NCBI GenBank assembly: GCA_028694115.1 | Contig: JAQUUB010000018.1 | Coordinates: 1 to 64,000, forward strand | Direction: 5' to 3' | Source: Lachnospiraceae bacterium | Lineage (GTDB): Bacteria; Bacillota_A; Clostridia; Lachnospirales; Lachnospiraceae | DNA: 64,000 nt | In this document: one piece after another, positions 45,797 through 55,677 of the stretch | How positions within the stretch are numbered: the first letter of the stretch is position 1 | How the letters are laid out: each line of letters opens with the position of its first letter | Notes under the pieces: model-generated | Seen by the model: the letters and a program-made list of their open reading frames with translations, nothing else | Told to the model about the DNA's origin: nothing | Database searches by the model: none | Position numbers and translations under genes: made by a program

Positions 45797-46722
45797 ATAA
45801 ATAAGATGTAAGATAAGAAAGCTGTCATAATACTAATGATGGCTTTCTCTTTTATGTAGATTTTCATGGATAGTCCAGTGTCTTTAATCATAGATGCGGT
45901 TTGTGCCAAAAAGCTTAAGCCACCGAAATTCACAGCTGTTAATACAAGTACTGTTTTTACTGGTGTTGAAATAGAAGTGTCCATAATCACTCTTGTTCCA
46001 TTTGTAATTTCTGTAAATAAGATCATGATATTCTTAGCAGGTAAAGAGAGAAAAGGAACCTTTTGTAATAAGGAACTTAGGATAGAAAACAGAATGAGAT
46101 AACCTCCAAGTTTTGTAATTACTGCAAAGGCATCCATAATACATTGATCAATGATCTTAAAATTAATTTTTGGCAAATCAGTGACTGACAGATTGTCTTT
46201 TTGCAGAATAAATTGATCTGGATAGAAAAAATAGCGCGCTACAATTGCCCATAGGAACAATGGCAAATAGATGCAAAGCAGATACTTACCAATTTCATTT
46301 TCGATGTGTAAGGAACTCATGAATATATAGGATAAAATAAAGGCGGGACTGGCCATATTAGAAATAGTAAGTAAATATTGAGCTTCTTTTATAGATATAC
46401 GACCTTGACGCACAAAATCACCACAGAGTTTACCGCCCATGGGAAATCCACAAAGTAATCCCATTAATAAAATAAAGCAACCATTTTTACTGATTTTGAA
46501 TAGGGGCTGCAAGATAGGTTTTAATACATACACAATGCTATCCGACAAACGCATTACGTTGACTAGATTAGTCAATATCATAAAAGGGAGTAAGGTAGGC
46601 AATAATGTATAAAACCAAAGGAGTAAGCCGTTAGCAGATGCAACAACAGCTTCTCTTGGACATAGGAGCAAATAACTTAATAAAAACAAAATTGGGAGAA
46701 TTATGAAAAGTTTTTTTGCCAT
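45793..46722 (-). CDS. ylbJ: Sporulation integral membrane protein YlbJ-like
   Basis: 309 residues from the minus-strand ATG at 46722, with AAGGA six bases upstream; the ATG 24 bases earlier lacks a site. About eight membrane segments, two nucleoside-recognition (gate) domains (FYTLLPTLLPFMILTNLV, GLLCGFPMGGKLCGDFV). In Bacillus ylbJ lies next to coaD, as here though inverted. Required for spore cortex formation there. Confidence 0.85.
   Translation of the reverse strand: MAKKLFIILPILFLLSYLLLCPREAVVASANGLLLWFYTLLPTLLPFMILTNLVNVMRLSDSIVYVLKPILQPLFKISKNGCFILLMGLLCGFPMGGKLCGDFVRQGRISIKEAQYLLTISNMASPAFILSYIFMSSLHIENEIGKYLLCIYLPLFLWAIVARYFFYPDQFILQKDNLSVTDLPKINFKIIDQCIMDAFAVITKLGGYLILFSILSSLLQKVPFLSLPAKNIMILFTEITNGTRVIMDTSISTPVKTVLVLTAVNFGGLSFLAQTASMIKDTGLSMKIYIKEKAIISIMTAFLSYILFI
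45816..45853 (+). terminator. Terminator of the rsmD-coaD operon inside the ylbJ coding end
   Basis: AGAAAGC-TG-TCAT (45816-45828) pairs with ATGA-TG-GCTTTCT (45836-45848), followed by CTTTT. It lies wholly within the last codons of the convergent ylbJ gene. Confidence 0.6.
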
Positions 46723-46814
46723 GAAAATCCTTAAAATAGAATACAATTCACTTAAAATCGTGTATACTATATTGTGTTATTAATAAAGAATATGTTTTTA
46801 GAGAGGACTTTAGA

Positions 46815-48275
46815 ATGAGTGTTTGTAAAGGTTATCAACCAGAAAAGGTGTTTCAATATTTTGAAGAAATTTGTCAGATTCCACATGGATCGGGGAATCT
46901 TGATGAGATCAGCCAGTATTTAGTAGATTTTGCAAAAAAGAGAAATCTTTCCTATACTCAGGATGAATCTAAAAATGTAATTATGATCAAAGAAGCTTCA
47001 AAAGGTTATGAAAAATATGAAACAATTATGATACAGGGACATATGGATATGGTTTGTGAAAAAAATGCAGACTCTAAACATGATTTCAAAAAGGATCCGC
47101 TGGATCTTTGTATCATTGACGATTATCTATTTGCAAAAGGAACGACGCTTGGTGGTGATGATGGAATTGCAGTTGCCTATGCACTAGCAATTCTTGATGA
47201 TGATACATGTATGCATCCTCGTTTAGAGGTTGTTATTACTACAGACGAAGAAATTGGAATGCTTGGAGCTACAAAGCTTGATTTATCTAATTGTAAAGCA
47301 AAAAAAATGCTAAATATTGATTCGGAAGAGGAAGGAATCCTGTTAACTAGTTGTGCAGGTGGGCTCAGGGGAACCTGTGAAGTACCTGTTCGTTATAAGG
47401 AAAAAACAGGGGAAAAGTATGATCTAGTAGTCTGTGGTTTAAAGGGTGGTCATTCTGGAACAGAAATTGATAAATATAGAGGAAATGCGAATATTATTTT
47501 AGGCCGTTTGCTTCACTTTATTGGTACAAATCTTTCTTACAACATAGTTACACTCCAAGGTGGCTTACAGGATAATGCAATTCCAAGAGAGGCAAATGCA
47601 GAGATTCTTGTAAATAATGAAGATATCGATGATTTCGAAGCAATCATTCGTGAATTTGAGAAAACGATTCAGAATGAATATCGCGCAAATGAAGAGAATA
47701 TTTCTGTTTATTGTGAAAATAGAGGAAAATGTAAAGAAAAGGCTTTAACAGATAAAACGCAGGAGAGAGTCATTTTTCTTTTAAATACCATACCAGATGG
47801 GGTACAGCAAATGAGTATGGAAACAAAAGGATTAGTACAGACTTCTTTAAATATTGGAATTATGAGATTACATGAAAAGACGTTTTCTTTGACCTGTGCA
47901 TTACGAAGCTCCATCAAATCACAGAAGGAAGCATTAAGTGATCGATTAAGATACCTGACAGAAACCATTGGTGGGGTCTATAAAGAAGCTAGTAGTTATC
48001 CTGCATGGGAGTATCGTGCAGATTCTTCTTTACGGGAATTAATGGTACGCATCTATGAAGAAATGTTTTCTGAAAAACCAGAAATCAAGGGAATTCACGC
48101 AGGACTAGAATGTGGAATTATTTATGAGAAGATGAAGGGAATCGATATAATATCCTTTGGACCTGATATTTTAGACATCCATACGCCACGGGAAAGACTT
48201 AGTATCTTATCGGTAGAGAGGATGTATGAATATCTTCTTAAAATATTAGAAAATTGTAAGACAATCGAGAAATAA
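46815..48275 (+). CDS. pepD: Aminoacyl-histidine dipeptidase (PepD, M20 family)
   Basis: 486 residues. M20 metal-site motifs: QGHMDMVCEK, GGDDGIAVAYAL and TTDEEIGMLGA; the dimerisation (lid) domain sits at ~200-380. Hydrolyses Xaa-His and other dipeptides in the cytoplasm with two metal ions. Divergent from ylbJ. Confidence 0.93.
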   Translation: MSVCKGYQPEKVFQYFEEICQIPHGSGNLDEISQYLVDFAKKRNLSYTQDESKNVIMIKEASKGYEKYETIMIQGHMDMVCEKNADSKHDFKKDPLDLCIIDDYLFAKGTTLGGDDGIAVAYALAILDDDTCMHPRLEVVITTDEEIGMLGATKLDLSNCKAKKMLNIDSEEEGILLTSCAGGLRGTCEVPVRYKEKTGEKYDLVVCGLKGGHSGTEIDKYRGNANIILGRLLHFIGTNLSYNIVTLQGGLQDNAIPREANAEILVNNEDIDDFEAIIREFEKTIQNEYRANEENISVYCENRGKCKEKALTDKTQERVIFLLNTIPDGVQQMSMETKGLVQTSLNIGIMRLHEKTFSLTCALRSSIKSQKEALSDRLRYLTETIGGVYKEASSYPAWEYRADSSLRELMVRIYEEMFSEKPEIKGIHAGLECGIIYEKMKGIDIISFGPDILDIHTPRERLSILSVERMYEYLLKILENCKTIEK

Positions 48276-48305
48276 TTTTTATAGAGAAAGCATGAGACAG
48301 CACAA

Positions 48306-49664
48306 ATGAGAGAATTACCGATAGAATACGTTACATCGATGAAAGCTTTATTAGGCGAAGAATATGAGGCTTATGAAAGAAGCTTTGATGAGCCTCGTGT
48401 TTATGGTTTGAGATTAAATACCAATAAATATTCGAATGAAGATTTTGAAAGGATTTGTCCGTTTCCTATTGAGAAAATACCCTTTATTCCAAATGGTTAT
48501 TATTATAATGGGGAGGATTGCAATCCTGCAAAACATCCCTATTATTATGCGGGATTATATTATCTCCAGGAACCAAGTGCCATGACGCCAGCATCCATTC
48601 TCCCAATAGAGCCTGGGGATTTTATTTTAGATTTGTGTGCAGCACCTGGTGGTAAGGCAACGGAGCTTGGAAGCCGATTAAGAGGACAAGGATTCCTGCT
48701 GGCAAATGATATTAGCAACTCCAGGGCAAAAGGATTATTAAAGAATTTAGAGCTCCATGGTTTACATAATATATGCGTATCAAGCGAAGCACCTGATAAA
48801 TTATTAAAAATGTATCCTGAGAAATTTAATAAAATCTTAGTCGATGCACCCTGTTCGGGAGAAGGGATGTTTCGTAAAGATCCGGGCTTAATCAAGAGCT
48901 ATGAAGAACATGGACCAGAATATTATAGTAAAATTCAAAAAGAAATTCTTGACTGTGCCATACAATTATTAGCACCAGGAGGAATGCTTTTATATTCTAC
49001 TTGTACATTTTCAGAATTAGAAGATGAAGATGTGATACAGTATGTATTGGATCAGTATGATACGATGTCTTTATGCAGGATTGAGAATCGATTTGAGCAT
49101 TTCTGTGAGGGCAGAAAAGGATTAACCGACTGTGTAAGATTATTTCCTCATAAGATTAAGGGTGAGGGTCACTTTTTGGCTTTATTACAAAAGGAACCAT
49201 ACCATAAAAAAGAAATTAATCATTCCCCACAGGGATTTAAAATCTGTAAAGAAAAAGAAGTGATCGAATTATTGAGCCAGATAAAACGGGATTTTCGTGA
49301 TTATCAGATTTTAGAAAAGGATTCCCTTGTTTATGCAATTCATAAAGACCTGGCGATTGCACCCAAGGTTCGGTTCTTACGAACAGGACTATTGCTGGGG
49401 GAATTAAAAAACGGAAGATTTACTCCTTCCCAATCATTAGCAATGGGCTTACGCATGGAGGATTATCCTAATTGTCTTAATATGAATGGTTTTGATGAAC
49501 GTGTCATTCGTTATCTAAAGGGAGAAACGATCTTTTTGAACGAGGATGAAGATCTAGATAATGGTTATTGCCTGGTCTGTGTAGATTCCCTACCTTTAGG
49601 ATTTGCAAAGATACAGGGTAAAAATTGTAAAAATAAATATCAGGCAGGCTGGAGATGGCAATAA
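48306..49664 (+). CDS. RsmF/RsmB-type rRNA (cytosine-C5)-methyltransferase (NOL1/NOP2/sun family)
   Basis: 452 residues. SAM-binding LDLCAAPGGKATELG, catalytic cysteines in DAPCSGEGMFRKD and YSTCTFSELED, plus a C-terminal RsmF-type PUA-like region (VRFLRTGLLLGEL...). Length and tail fit RsmF/YebU-like enzymes of Firmicutes. Two bases separate it from the pseudouridine synthase gene. Confidence 0.9.
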   Translation: MRELPIEYVTSMKALLGEEYEAYERSFDEPRVYGLRLNTNKYSNEDFERICPFPIEKIPFIPNGYYYNGEDCNPAKHPYYYAGLYYLQEPSAMTPASILPIEPGDFILDLCAAPGGKATELGSRLRGQGFLLANDISNSRAKGLLKNLELHGLHNICVSSEAPDKLLKMYPEKFNKILVDAPCSGEGMFRKDPGLIKSYEEHGPEYYSKIQKEILDCAIQLLAPGGMLLYSTCTFSELEDEDVIQYVLDQYDTMSLCRIENRFEHFCEGRKGLTDCVRLFPHKIKGEGHFLALLQKEPYHKKEINHSPQGFKICKEKEVIELLSQIKRDFRDYQILEKDSLVYAIHKDLAIAPKVRFLRTGLLLGELKNGRFTPSQSLAMGLRMEDYPNCLNMNGFDERVIRYLKGETIFLNEDEDLDNGYCLVCVDSLPLGFAKIQGKNCKNKYQAGWRWQ

Positions 49665-49665
49665 G

Positions 49666-50388
49666 ATGGCAATGATTCGATTAGACAAATTCTTATCAGA
49701 AATGAATATTGGTACTAGAAGTGAAATTAAGGAATTAGTAAAGAAAAAAAGAATCGAAGTAAATGGTGAAATCATTCAAAAACCTGAGAAAAAAGTGAAT
49801 CCGATGGAGGATTCGGTATGTTTTGATGGGGATGCGATTGTGTATGAACCATTTGTATACTATCTTCTGAATAAGCCAGCTGGGGTTGTATCCGCAGTGA
49901 AGGACAATCTTTATGAAACTGTAATTGATCTACTTAAGCAGGAAAAGAGAGAGGACTTATTTCCTGTTGGGAGACTTGATAAAGATACCGAAGGGCTGTT
50001 ACTTATTACAAACGATGGGGAAATAGCACATAACCTATTATCACCGAAAAAGCATGTAGACAAAACTTATTATGCGAAAGTGTCTGGATATGTGAAGGAA
50101 GAAGATATAGTCAAATTCAGGAATGGTCTTTCCATTGGTGAAAAAAACAATACCTTACCGGCAACACTTGATATTTTAAAGAATGATGAAATTTCAGAAG
50201 TTTTAGTGACCATTAAAGAGGGAAAATTTCATCAGATTAAACGAATGTTTCAGGCAATTTCAAAAGAAGTTCTTTATCTGAGACGAATATCGATGGGAAG
50301 CTTGCAATTACCTGACGATTTGCCAACTGGAACTTATCGTAGACTAACGGATGATGAAATAAATCAATTGAAACACGAAGAATCATAA
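49666..50388 (+). CDS. 16S rRNA pseudouridine synthase, RsuA/RluB family
   Basis: 240 residues from the ATG at 49666, one base behind the previous stop. S4 domain (IRLDKFLSEMNIGTRSE) and catalytic motif VGRLDKDTEGLLLIT with the active Asp. Probably RsuA-like (16S U516). The longer frame starting inside the previous gene has no start signal. Confidence 0.9.
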   Translation: MAMIRLDKFLSEMNIGTRSEIKELVKKKRIEVNGEIIQKPEKKVNPMEDSVCFDGDAIVYEPFVYYLLNKPAGVVSAVKDNLYETVIDLLKQEKREDLFPVGRLDKDTEGLLLITNDGEIAHNLLSPKKHVDKTYYAKVSGYVKEEDIVKFRNGLSIGEKNNTLPATLDILKNDEISEVLVTIKEGKFHQIKRMFQAISKEVLYLRRISMGSLQLPDDLPTGTYRRLTDDEINQLKHEES

Positions 50389-50416
50389 AAAATAAAAATG
50401 AAAGGTGGGAGTAACG

Positions 50417-51070
50417 ATGTTTTCTGATATAAAAGCAATTATTTTTGATTTAGACGGAACACTTGTAAATTCTATGTGGATGTGGAAGAAAATCGATATC
50501 GAATATTTGAGTCGGTTTGGAATCCCCTATCCAGAGGATTTACAACCATGTATTGAAGGAAAATCTTTTACTGAAACAGCACATTATTTCAAACATCGAT
50601 TTTCTCTTCCTGATGATGTAGAAACCATTAAACGTGACTGGAATGAAATGACAAGGGACAAATACAAAAAAGAAGTACCCATGAAAGAGGGTGCACTTGA
50701 TTTTATAAAGAAATGCAAGAAGCTAGGTTACCAAATGGGAATCGCAACAAGCAACTCCAGAGAGCTTGTAGAAGAGGTTGCGAATACGCATGGATTTCTA
50801 AATGTTTTTGATGTAATATTAACCGCCTGTGATGTAAATAAAGGAAAACCGGAGCCAGACGTTTATTTAATGGCTGCAAAAAAATTAGGTGTAGAACCGT
50901 CACAGTGTATGGTATTTGAAGATATTGAACCAGGAATTCAGGCAGGACTGCGTGCAGGTATGAAGGTATGTGCCGTGGAGGATGATTATTCCTTACAAAA
51001 GGCAGAGGAAAAGAAAGAATTAGCAGATTACTATATTACAAACTATTTTGAAATCATGGAACAGTTATAG
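50417..51070 (+). CDS. HAD family phosphatase (beta-phosphoglucomutase-like)
   Basis: 217 residues from the ATG at 50417 (GGGAG six bases upstream). HAD motif I FDLDGTLVNS, motif II ATSN, motif III K in NKGKPEPDVY and motif IV FEDIEPGIQAG; helical cap between motif I and II. Acts on small phospho-metabolites; substrate open. Confidence 0.88.
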   Translation: MFSDIKAIIFDLDGTLVNSMWMWKKIDIEYLSRFGIPYPEDLQPCIEGKSFTETAHYFKHRFSLPDDVETIKRDWNEMTRDKYKKEVPMKEGALDFIKKCKKLGYQMGIATSNSRELVEEVANTHGFLNVFDVILTACDVNKGKPEPDVYLMAAKKLGVEPSQCMVFEDIEPGIQAGLRAGMKVCAVEDDYSLQKAEEKKELADYYITNYFEIMEQL

Positions 51071-51109
51071 AACAGATTGACTAATTGAGTCAACAGAAAG
51101 CAGGGAATT

Positions 51110-53281
51110 TTGAACAGCGGATTTTTACCAATTTCAAGGAATGATATGATGGAAAGAGGTATCGAACAGCTTGATTTTGTTTATGTTACTGGGGATGCTT
51201 ATGTAGATCATCCCTCCTTTGGACATGCGATTATCAGTCGTATTTTAGAAGCAAATGGCTATTCCGTCGGGATTATTGCACAGCCAGACTGGAAGAATAA
51301 GGACAGTATTTCGATTTTGGGTGAACCACGACTTGGATTCTTAGTTTCTGGTGGAAATATGGACTCTATGGTAAATCATTATTTTGTATCCAAAAGAATG
51401 CGTCCGACAGACTCCTATACACCAGGTGGTGTCATGGGGAAACGTCCCGATTATGCAACGAGTGTCTATGGGAATCTGATTCGCCAGACTTATAAAGATA
51501 AGCCCATCATTATCGGTGGGATTGAAGCAAGTTTACGCCGAATGGCTCATTATGATTATTGGTCCAATAAATTCAAACGTTCCATCTTACTTGATTCGGG
51601 AGCGGATATTGTTTCTTATGGAATGGGAGAACGATCGGTTGTTGAGATTGCAGATGCTTTAGCAAGTGGAATCGAAATTAAAGATATTACTTTTATAAAA
51701 GGAACCGTCTATAAAACGAAAGAACTAAATCCTGGTTATGATGGGATTATGCTTCCTTCGTTTGAAGCGATGAAAGCAGACAAGCTCGAATATGCAAAAA
51801 GCTTTTATACGCAATATCAGAATACGGATCCCTTTAATGGAAGAGTTTTAGTTGAGCCTTATACTGATAAGTATTATGTTGTGCAGAACAGTCCCTCAAA
51901 ACCATTATCGACCTCTGAAATGGATCGTGTTTATAGTTTGCCTTACCAAAGGCGTGCCCATCCATCTTATGATGTACTTGGTGGGGTGCCAGCAACAGAA
52001 GAGATTAAATTCAGTCTAATCAGCAACCGAGGATGTTTTGGCGGATGTAGTTTTTGTGCATTAACCTTTCATCAGGGCCGTATCATTCAGACAAGAAGTC
52101 ATGAATCGCTGCTTCAAGAGGCCTCTTCTTTTCAGTATGAACCGGACTTCAAGGGATATATTCATGATGTAGGTGGACCAACTGCGAATTTCAGACAGCC
52201 ATCTTGTGAGAAACAGTTAAAACGCGGGGCTTGTAAAAATAAGCAATGTTTATTTCCAACACCTTGTGCAAATTTAAAAGCAGATCATAGTGACTATATC
52301 AGTTTACTTAGAAAATTAAGAGAGGTTCCAAAGGTAAAAAAAGTATTTATCCGCTCTGGGATTCGTTTTGATTATTTATTAGCAGATAGCGATGATACCT
52401 TTTTTAAAGAGCTTGTGGAATATCATATCAGTGGTCAGTTAAAGGTAGCACCAGAACATGTGTCAGATCAGGTATTGCAGAAAATGGGAAAACCTGCAAA
52501 CCATGTATATAATAAGTTCTGTGAAAAGTATAAAATGCTAAATGAAAAAAGTGGGAAAAATCAGTTCTTAGTCCCCTATCTAATGTCCTCCCATCCTGGG
52601 TCCACGTTAAAAGAGGCCATTGAATTAGCAGAATATCTACGTGATCTCGGATATATGCCAGAACAGGTACAGGATTTTTATCCGACACCATCAACATTAT
52701 CGACGGTCATGTATTATACAGGAATTGATCCTCGTAATGGAAAAGAAGTATATGTACCAAAAAATCCTCATGAAAAAGCTATGCAGAGAGCGTTAATCCA
52801 ATATCGTAATCCTAAGAATTATGATCTTGTAATGGAAGCATTAAAGCTTGCAGGACGTGAAGACTTAATTGGCTTTGAAAAGCATTGTTTGATACGCCCA
52901 AGGCAATTCCGTTCGGAAAAACAGAAATTTGAGAAAAAGAAACCAGGAAACCAAAATTCTGGAAAAGATAGATTTGAGAAAAAGAAACCCGGAAATCAAA
53001 AGCCTGAGAAAGACAGATTCGAGAAGAAGAAACCAGGAAATCAAAAGTCTGAGAAAGACAGATTCGAGAAAGAAAAGCCTAGAAGTAAAAAGTCTGGAAA
53101 AGATAGATTTGAGAAAGAGAAACCTAGAAATCAAAAGCCTGGAAAAGATAGATTTGAAAAAGAAAAATCAGGAAAACAGAATTCAGGAATAGACAACTCT
53201 AAGAAATCTACACTTAGAAATAGTAAAAATCAAAAAAATCCAAGTAATAAGTCTTTTCAAGAATCACGTAAGAAAAAATAA
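51110..53281 (+). CDS. YgiQ family radical SAM protein
   Basis: 723 residues with a TTG start (AGGGA a few bases upstream). N-terminal [16 protein letters not shown], radical SAM cluster cysteines C309, C313, C316 (GCFGGCSFC), and the DUF3362-type region ([26 protein letters not shown]). The last ~120 residues are a Lys-rich tail made of about six copies of a 15-residue unit. The family's reaction is unknown. Confidence 0.9.
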   Translation: MNSGFLPISRNDMMERGIEQLDFVYVTGDAYVDHPSFGHAIISRILEANGYSVGIIAQPDWKNKDSISILGEPRLGFLVSGGNMDSMVNHYFVSKRMRPTDSYTPGGVMGKRPDYATSVYGNLIRQTYKDKPIIIGGIEASLRRMAHYDYWSNKFKRSILLDSGADIVSYGMGERSVVEIADALASGIEIKDITFIKGTVYKTKELNPGYDGIMLPSFEAMKADKLEYAKSFYTQYQNTDPFNGRVLVEPYTDKYYVVQNSPSKPLSTSEMDRVYSLPYQRRAHPSYDVLGGVPATEEIKFSLISNRGCFGGCSFCALTFHQGRIIQTRSHESLLQEASSFQYEPDFKGYIHDVGGPTANFRQPSCEKQLKRGACKNKQCLFPTPCANLKADHSDYISLLRKLREVPKVKKVFIRSGIRFDYLLADSDDTFFKELVEYHISGQLKVAPEHVSDQVLQKMGKPANHVYNKFCEKYKMLNEKSGKNQFLVPYLMSSHPGSTLKEAIELAEYLRDLGYMPEQVQDFYPTPSTLSTVMYYTGIDPRNGKEVYVPKNPHEKAMQRALIQYRNPKNYDLVMEALKLAGREDLIGFEKHCLIRPRQFRSEKQKFEKKKPGNQNSGKDRFEKKKPGNQKPEKDRFEKKKPGNQKSEKDRFEKEKPRSKKSGKDRFEKEKPRNQKPGKDRFEKEKSGKQNSGIDNSKKSTLRNSKNQKNPSNKSFQESRKKK
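52918..53190 (+). repeat. 45-bp tandem repeats encoding a Lys-rich tail
   Basis: About six units of roughly [15 protein letters not shown] follow one another in frame at the end of the YgiQ-like gene. Copies differ at several codons but keep the 45-bp period. Confidence 0.8.
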
Positions 53282-53310
53282 AGCGTACTTGTAACAGAAA
53301 GGTAAAAACC

Positions 53311-53904
53311 ATGAAGAACAAAAAGATAAAAAAAGGGGAATATGGTTATCTTGCTTATCAAAAGAAGAAGGAGATCATTAAAACGATTGTATTTTTTGCG
53401 ATTTCCCTATCAATTTATGCTGGAGCATATCTAATTTCAGGAAAAAAAGATAATATAGGTACTGTTATTGCAATGCTTGGAATGCTTCCAGCTAGTAAAA
53501 GCTTTGTATCCATGGTGATGTTTTTCCGATTTAAAACTGGAAATAAAGATGTATATGACAAAGTCAAAGAGGCAGTATTGGATATGCCAGTTTTTTATGA
53601 TGCTGTCATTACGACCTCCCAAAAATCATATCCAGTCAATGCTTTTTGCTGCTGTGATGGGAATCTATGTGGTTTTACAGACGATGAGAAGACAGATGTA
53701 AAAATTATTGAGAAACATTTAAAAGAAATGCTTAAAAATAATGGAATCAAAGGTGTGAATGCAAAATTATTTACAACTCTTGATGCCTATATCACAAGAA
53801 TTCAGGATATTGGTGAAAAGAGGAACGAAGAACCAGAATTAGATGAGGATGGATTTACAAAGGATCAGAAAGCGATTGCTTTAGTTTCCTCATTATCTTT
53901 ATAA
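53311..53904 (+). CDS. Hypothetical membrane-associated protein
   Basis: 197 residues. Two hydrophobic segments (~22-42 and ~50-70) are followed by a cytosolic C-terminal part with a Cys-rich spot (FCCCDGNLCGF). No family recognised. Located between ygiQ and the rluA-recU pair; a hairpin repeat begins one base behind its stop. Confidence 0.7.
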   Translation: MKNKKIKKGEYGYLAYQKKKEIIKTIVFFAISLSIYAGAYLISGKKDNIGTVIAMLGMLPASKSFVSMVMFFRFKTGNKDVYDKVKEAVLDMPVFYDAVITTSQKSYPVNAFCCCDGNLCGFTDDEKTDVKIIEKHLKEMLKNNGIKGVNAKLFTTLDAYITRIQDIGEKRNEEPELDEDGFTKDQKAIALVSSLSL

Positions 53905-53905
53905 A

Positions 53906-54110
53906 GTGTGAGAAGATATACTAACGCATGAAAGAACCATGCTAAGTATATCTAAATCTCACACGGAAGAAGTCGCAAGCGCCTTCTTCACTCTAACATG
54001 TTTACTTTTGATTTTAATGCGTGCTTTTCACGCAGATGGGTGCATGTTGAACAAAAAACATGTTCAACTTTTGATTTGAGTGCATGCTAAAGCATGCAAG
54101 TGGGTGTAAA
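53906..54110 (+). repeat. Composite hairpin repeat, modules A-B-D-C-D, filling a whole intergenic region
   Basis: Module A 53906-53964 (GTGTGAGA ... TCTCACAC with the same inner stem as at 37422), module B 53966-53989, module D variant GCGTGCTTTTCACGC (54019-54033) plus AGATGGGTG, module C GTTGAACA-N7-TGTTCAAC (54046-54068), module D GCATGCTAAAGCATGC (54082-54097) plus AAGTGGGTGTAAA, then the ATG at 54111. It runs from one base behind a stop codon to the next start codon. Confidence 0.85.
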
Positions 54111-55082
54111 ATGAAAGAGATTATAGTTACAGGCAATCAAGAGGGGCTGAGCCTTCATAAATTGTTAGGAAAGGTTCTCCCTAATGCTGGGGGGAGCTTT
54201 CTTTACAAAATGCTTCGAAAAAAGAATATCACTTTGAATGATAAGAAGGCGGATGGAAAAGAAGCAATACATTCTGGGGATTCTGTGAAAATATATTTTG
54301 CTGAGGATACTTTGATAAAATTCATGGGAACAGAAGATAAAACAGAACGAATCAAAGGTGCAACAGGTCAAATTGATGTTTTATATGAGGACGAAGATAT
54401 TCTTGCTATTAACAAACCAACTGGTATTTTATCGCAAAAATCAAAAGATTCTGATATTTCCATCAATGAAGAAATGATTCAGTATTTGCTAAATCATCAT
54501 TCGATTACAGAGGAAGAACTGCAGGTTTTCCGTCCTTCGGTCTGCAATCGATTAGACCGTAATACAAGCGGAATTATTTTATGCGGTAAGACAATAAAAG
54601 GGCTACAGGAATTAAGCTATGTATTGAAAATGCGAACCATTCATAAATATTATCGCTGCTTTGTGAAAGGCGAAATGAAGGAGCCGTCTCTTTTAGAAGG
54701 ATATCTTTTGAAAGATGAAAAAAAAAATAAAGTGACGATTTTAAAAACACAGCCAAATAATCAGGAAGCAAAAGAAATCAAAACAAAGTATGTGCCGCTC
54801 AAGGTACTGGAATGCTTTGATGAGTCAGGTGAAAAAGTGAAGTATACTTATCTGGAAGTTTTATTAATTACTGGACGTTCTCATCAGATTCGTGCACATT
54901 TAGCATCTATAGGTCACCCTTTGATTGGTGATGAAAAATACGGTGATCCATTACTCAATCGTTTCTTTCGGAAGCAATTCAAGATAAAAAATCAAATGCT
55001 CCACTGTTACCGAATCGAGGGCAGTGATTTATTTGAAGAGATTATTGCGCCAATACCAGAAGAGTTTGAAAGAGTAAAATGA
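54111..55082 (+). CDS. RluA family pseudouridine synthase
   Basis: 323 residues from the ATG at 54111; the ATG at 54084 lies in the hairpin repeat and is unlikely. N-terminal S4-like part (LHKLLGKVLPNAGGSFLYKML), catalytic region CNRLDRNTSGIILCGKT with the active Asp, and GRSHQIRAHLASIGHPLIGD. RluC/RluD-type enzyme modifying 23S rRNA or tRNA. Only GTGGG of the repeat tail is available as ribosome site. Confidence 0.9.
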   Translation: MKEIIVTGNQEGLSLHKLLGKVLPNAGGSFLYKMLRKKNITLNDKKADGKEAIHSGDSVKIYFAEDTLIKFMGTEDKTERIKGATGQIDVLYEDEDILAINKPTGILSQKSKDSDISINEEMIQYLLNHHSITEEELQVFRPSVCNRLDRNTSGIILCGKTIKGLQELSYVLKMRTIHKYYRCFVKGEMKEPSLLEGYLLKDEKKNKVTILKTQPNNQEAKEIKTKYVPLKVLECFDESGEKVKYTYLEVLLITGRSHQIRAHLASIGHPLIGDEKYGDPLLNRFFRKQFKIKNQMLHCYRIEGSDLFEEIIAPIPEEFERVK

Positions 55083-55101
55083 GAAAGGTTAGGTGATTCC
55101 T

Positions 55102-55650
55102 ATGGCAACATGGAATTCCAGAGGTCTTAGAGGCTCTACTCTTGAAGAATTGATTAATCGGACAAATGAGAAGTATCGTGAAAGTGGGCTTGCTGTAATA
55201 CAAAAGGTTCCAACTCCGATTACTCCAATAAAAATAGATAAAGAAAATCGCCACATTACGCTGGCGTATTTTGACCAAAAAAGTACGGTAGATTATATTG
55301 GAGCAGTACAAGGAATTCCTGTATGCTTTGATGCCAAAGAAAGTGCAACAGATACCTTCTCCATGCAGAATATTCACGAGCACCAGGTAACCTTTATGGA
55401 GGAATTTGAAAAGCAGGGAGGAGTATCTTTCTTTTTAATCTATTATTCAGGGAAGAATACACTTTACTATTTGACAATGGAGAGACTAAGGCTCTTTTGG
55501 GATAGAAGTTTGCAGGGTGGACGTAAAAGCTTTCGTTTTGATGAGCTGGACGAACAATATTTTTTTAATCAGAAATCAGGTATTTTAGTACCCTATCTGG
55601 ATATGATTCAAAAAGATCTTGATGAGAGAGAAGAAAGAAGTGTCAAATAA
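55102..55650 (+). CDS. recU: Holliday junction resolvase RecU
   Basis: 182 residues from the ATG at 55102. PF03838 features: N-terminal RGLRGSTLEELINRTNEKYR, PTPITPIKI, and the nuclease core with Asp/Glu residues (STVDYIGAVQGIPVCFDAKE). Firmicute-type resolvase that replaces RuvC and works with RuvAB. Follows the rluA-like gene after 19 bases. Confidence 0.9.
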   Translation: MATWNSRGLRGSTLEELINRTNEKYRESGLAVIQKVPTPITPIKIDKENRHITLAYFDQKSTVDYIGAVQGIPVCFDAKESATDTFSMQNIHEHQVTFMEEFEKQGGVSFFLIYYSGKNTLYYLTMERLRLFWDRSLQGGRKSFRFDELDEQYFFNQKSGILVPYLDMIQKDLDEREERSVK

Positions 55651-55677
55651 TTATATGAAAAAGATAGGTGAGTGCAG

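Noticed and set aside
37422..54110. Repeated hairpins considered as CRISPR repeats
   Set aside because: Copies are far apart, lie between different genes, have no regular spacers and no cas genes nearby.
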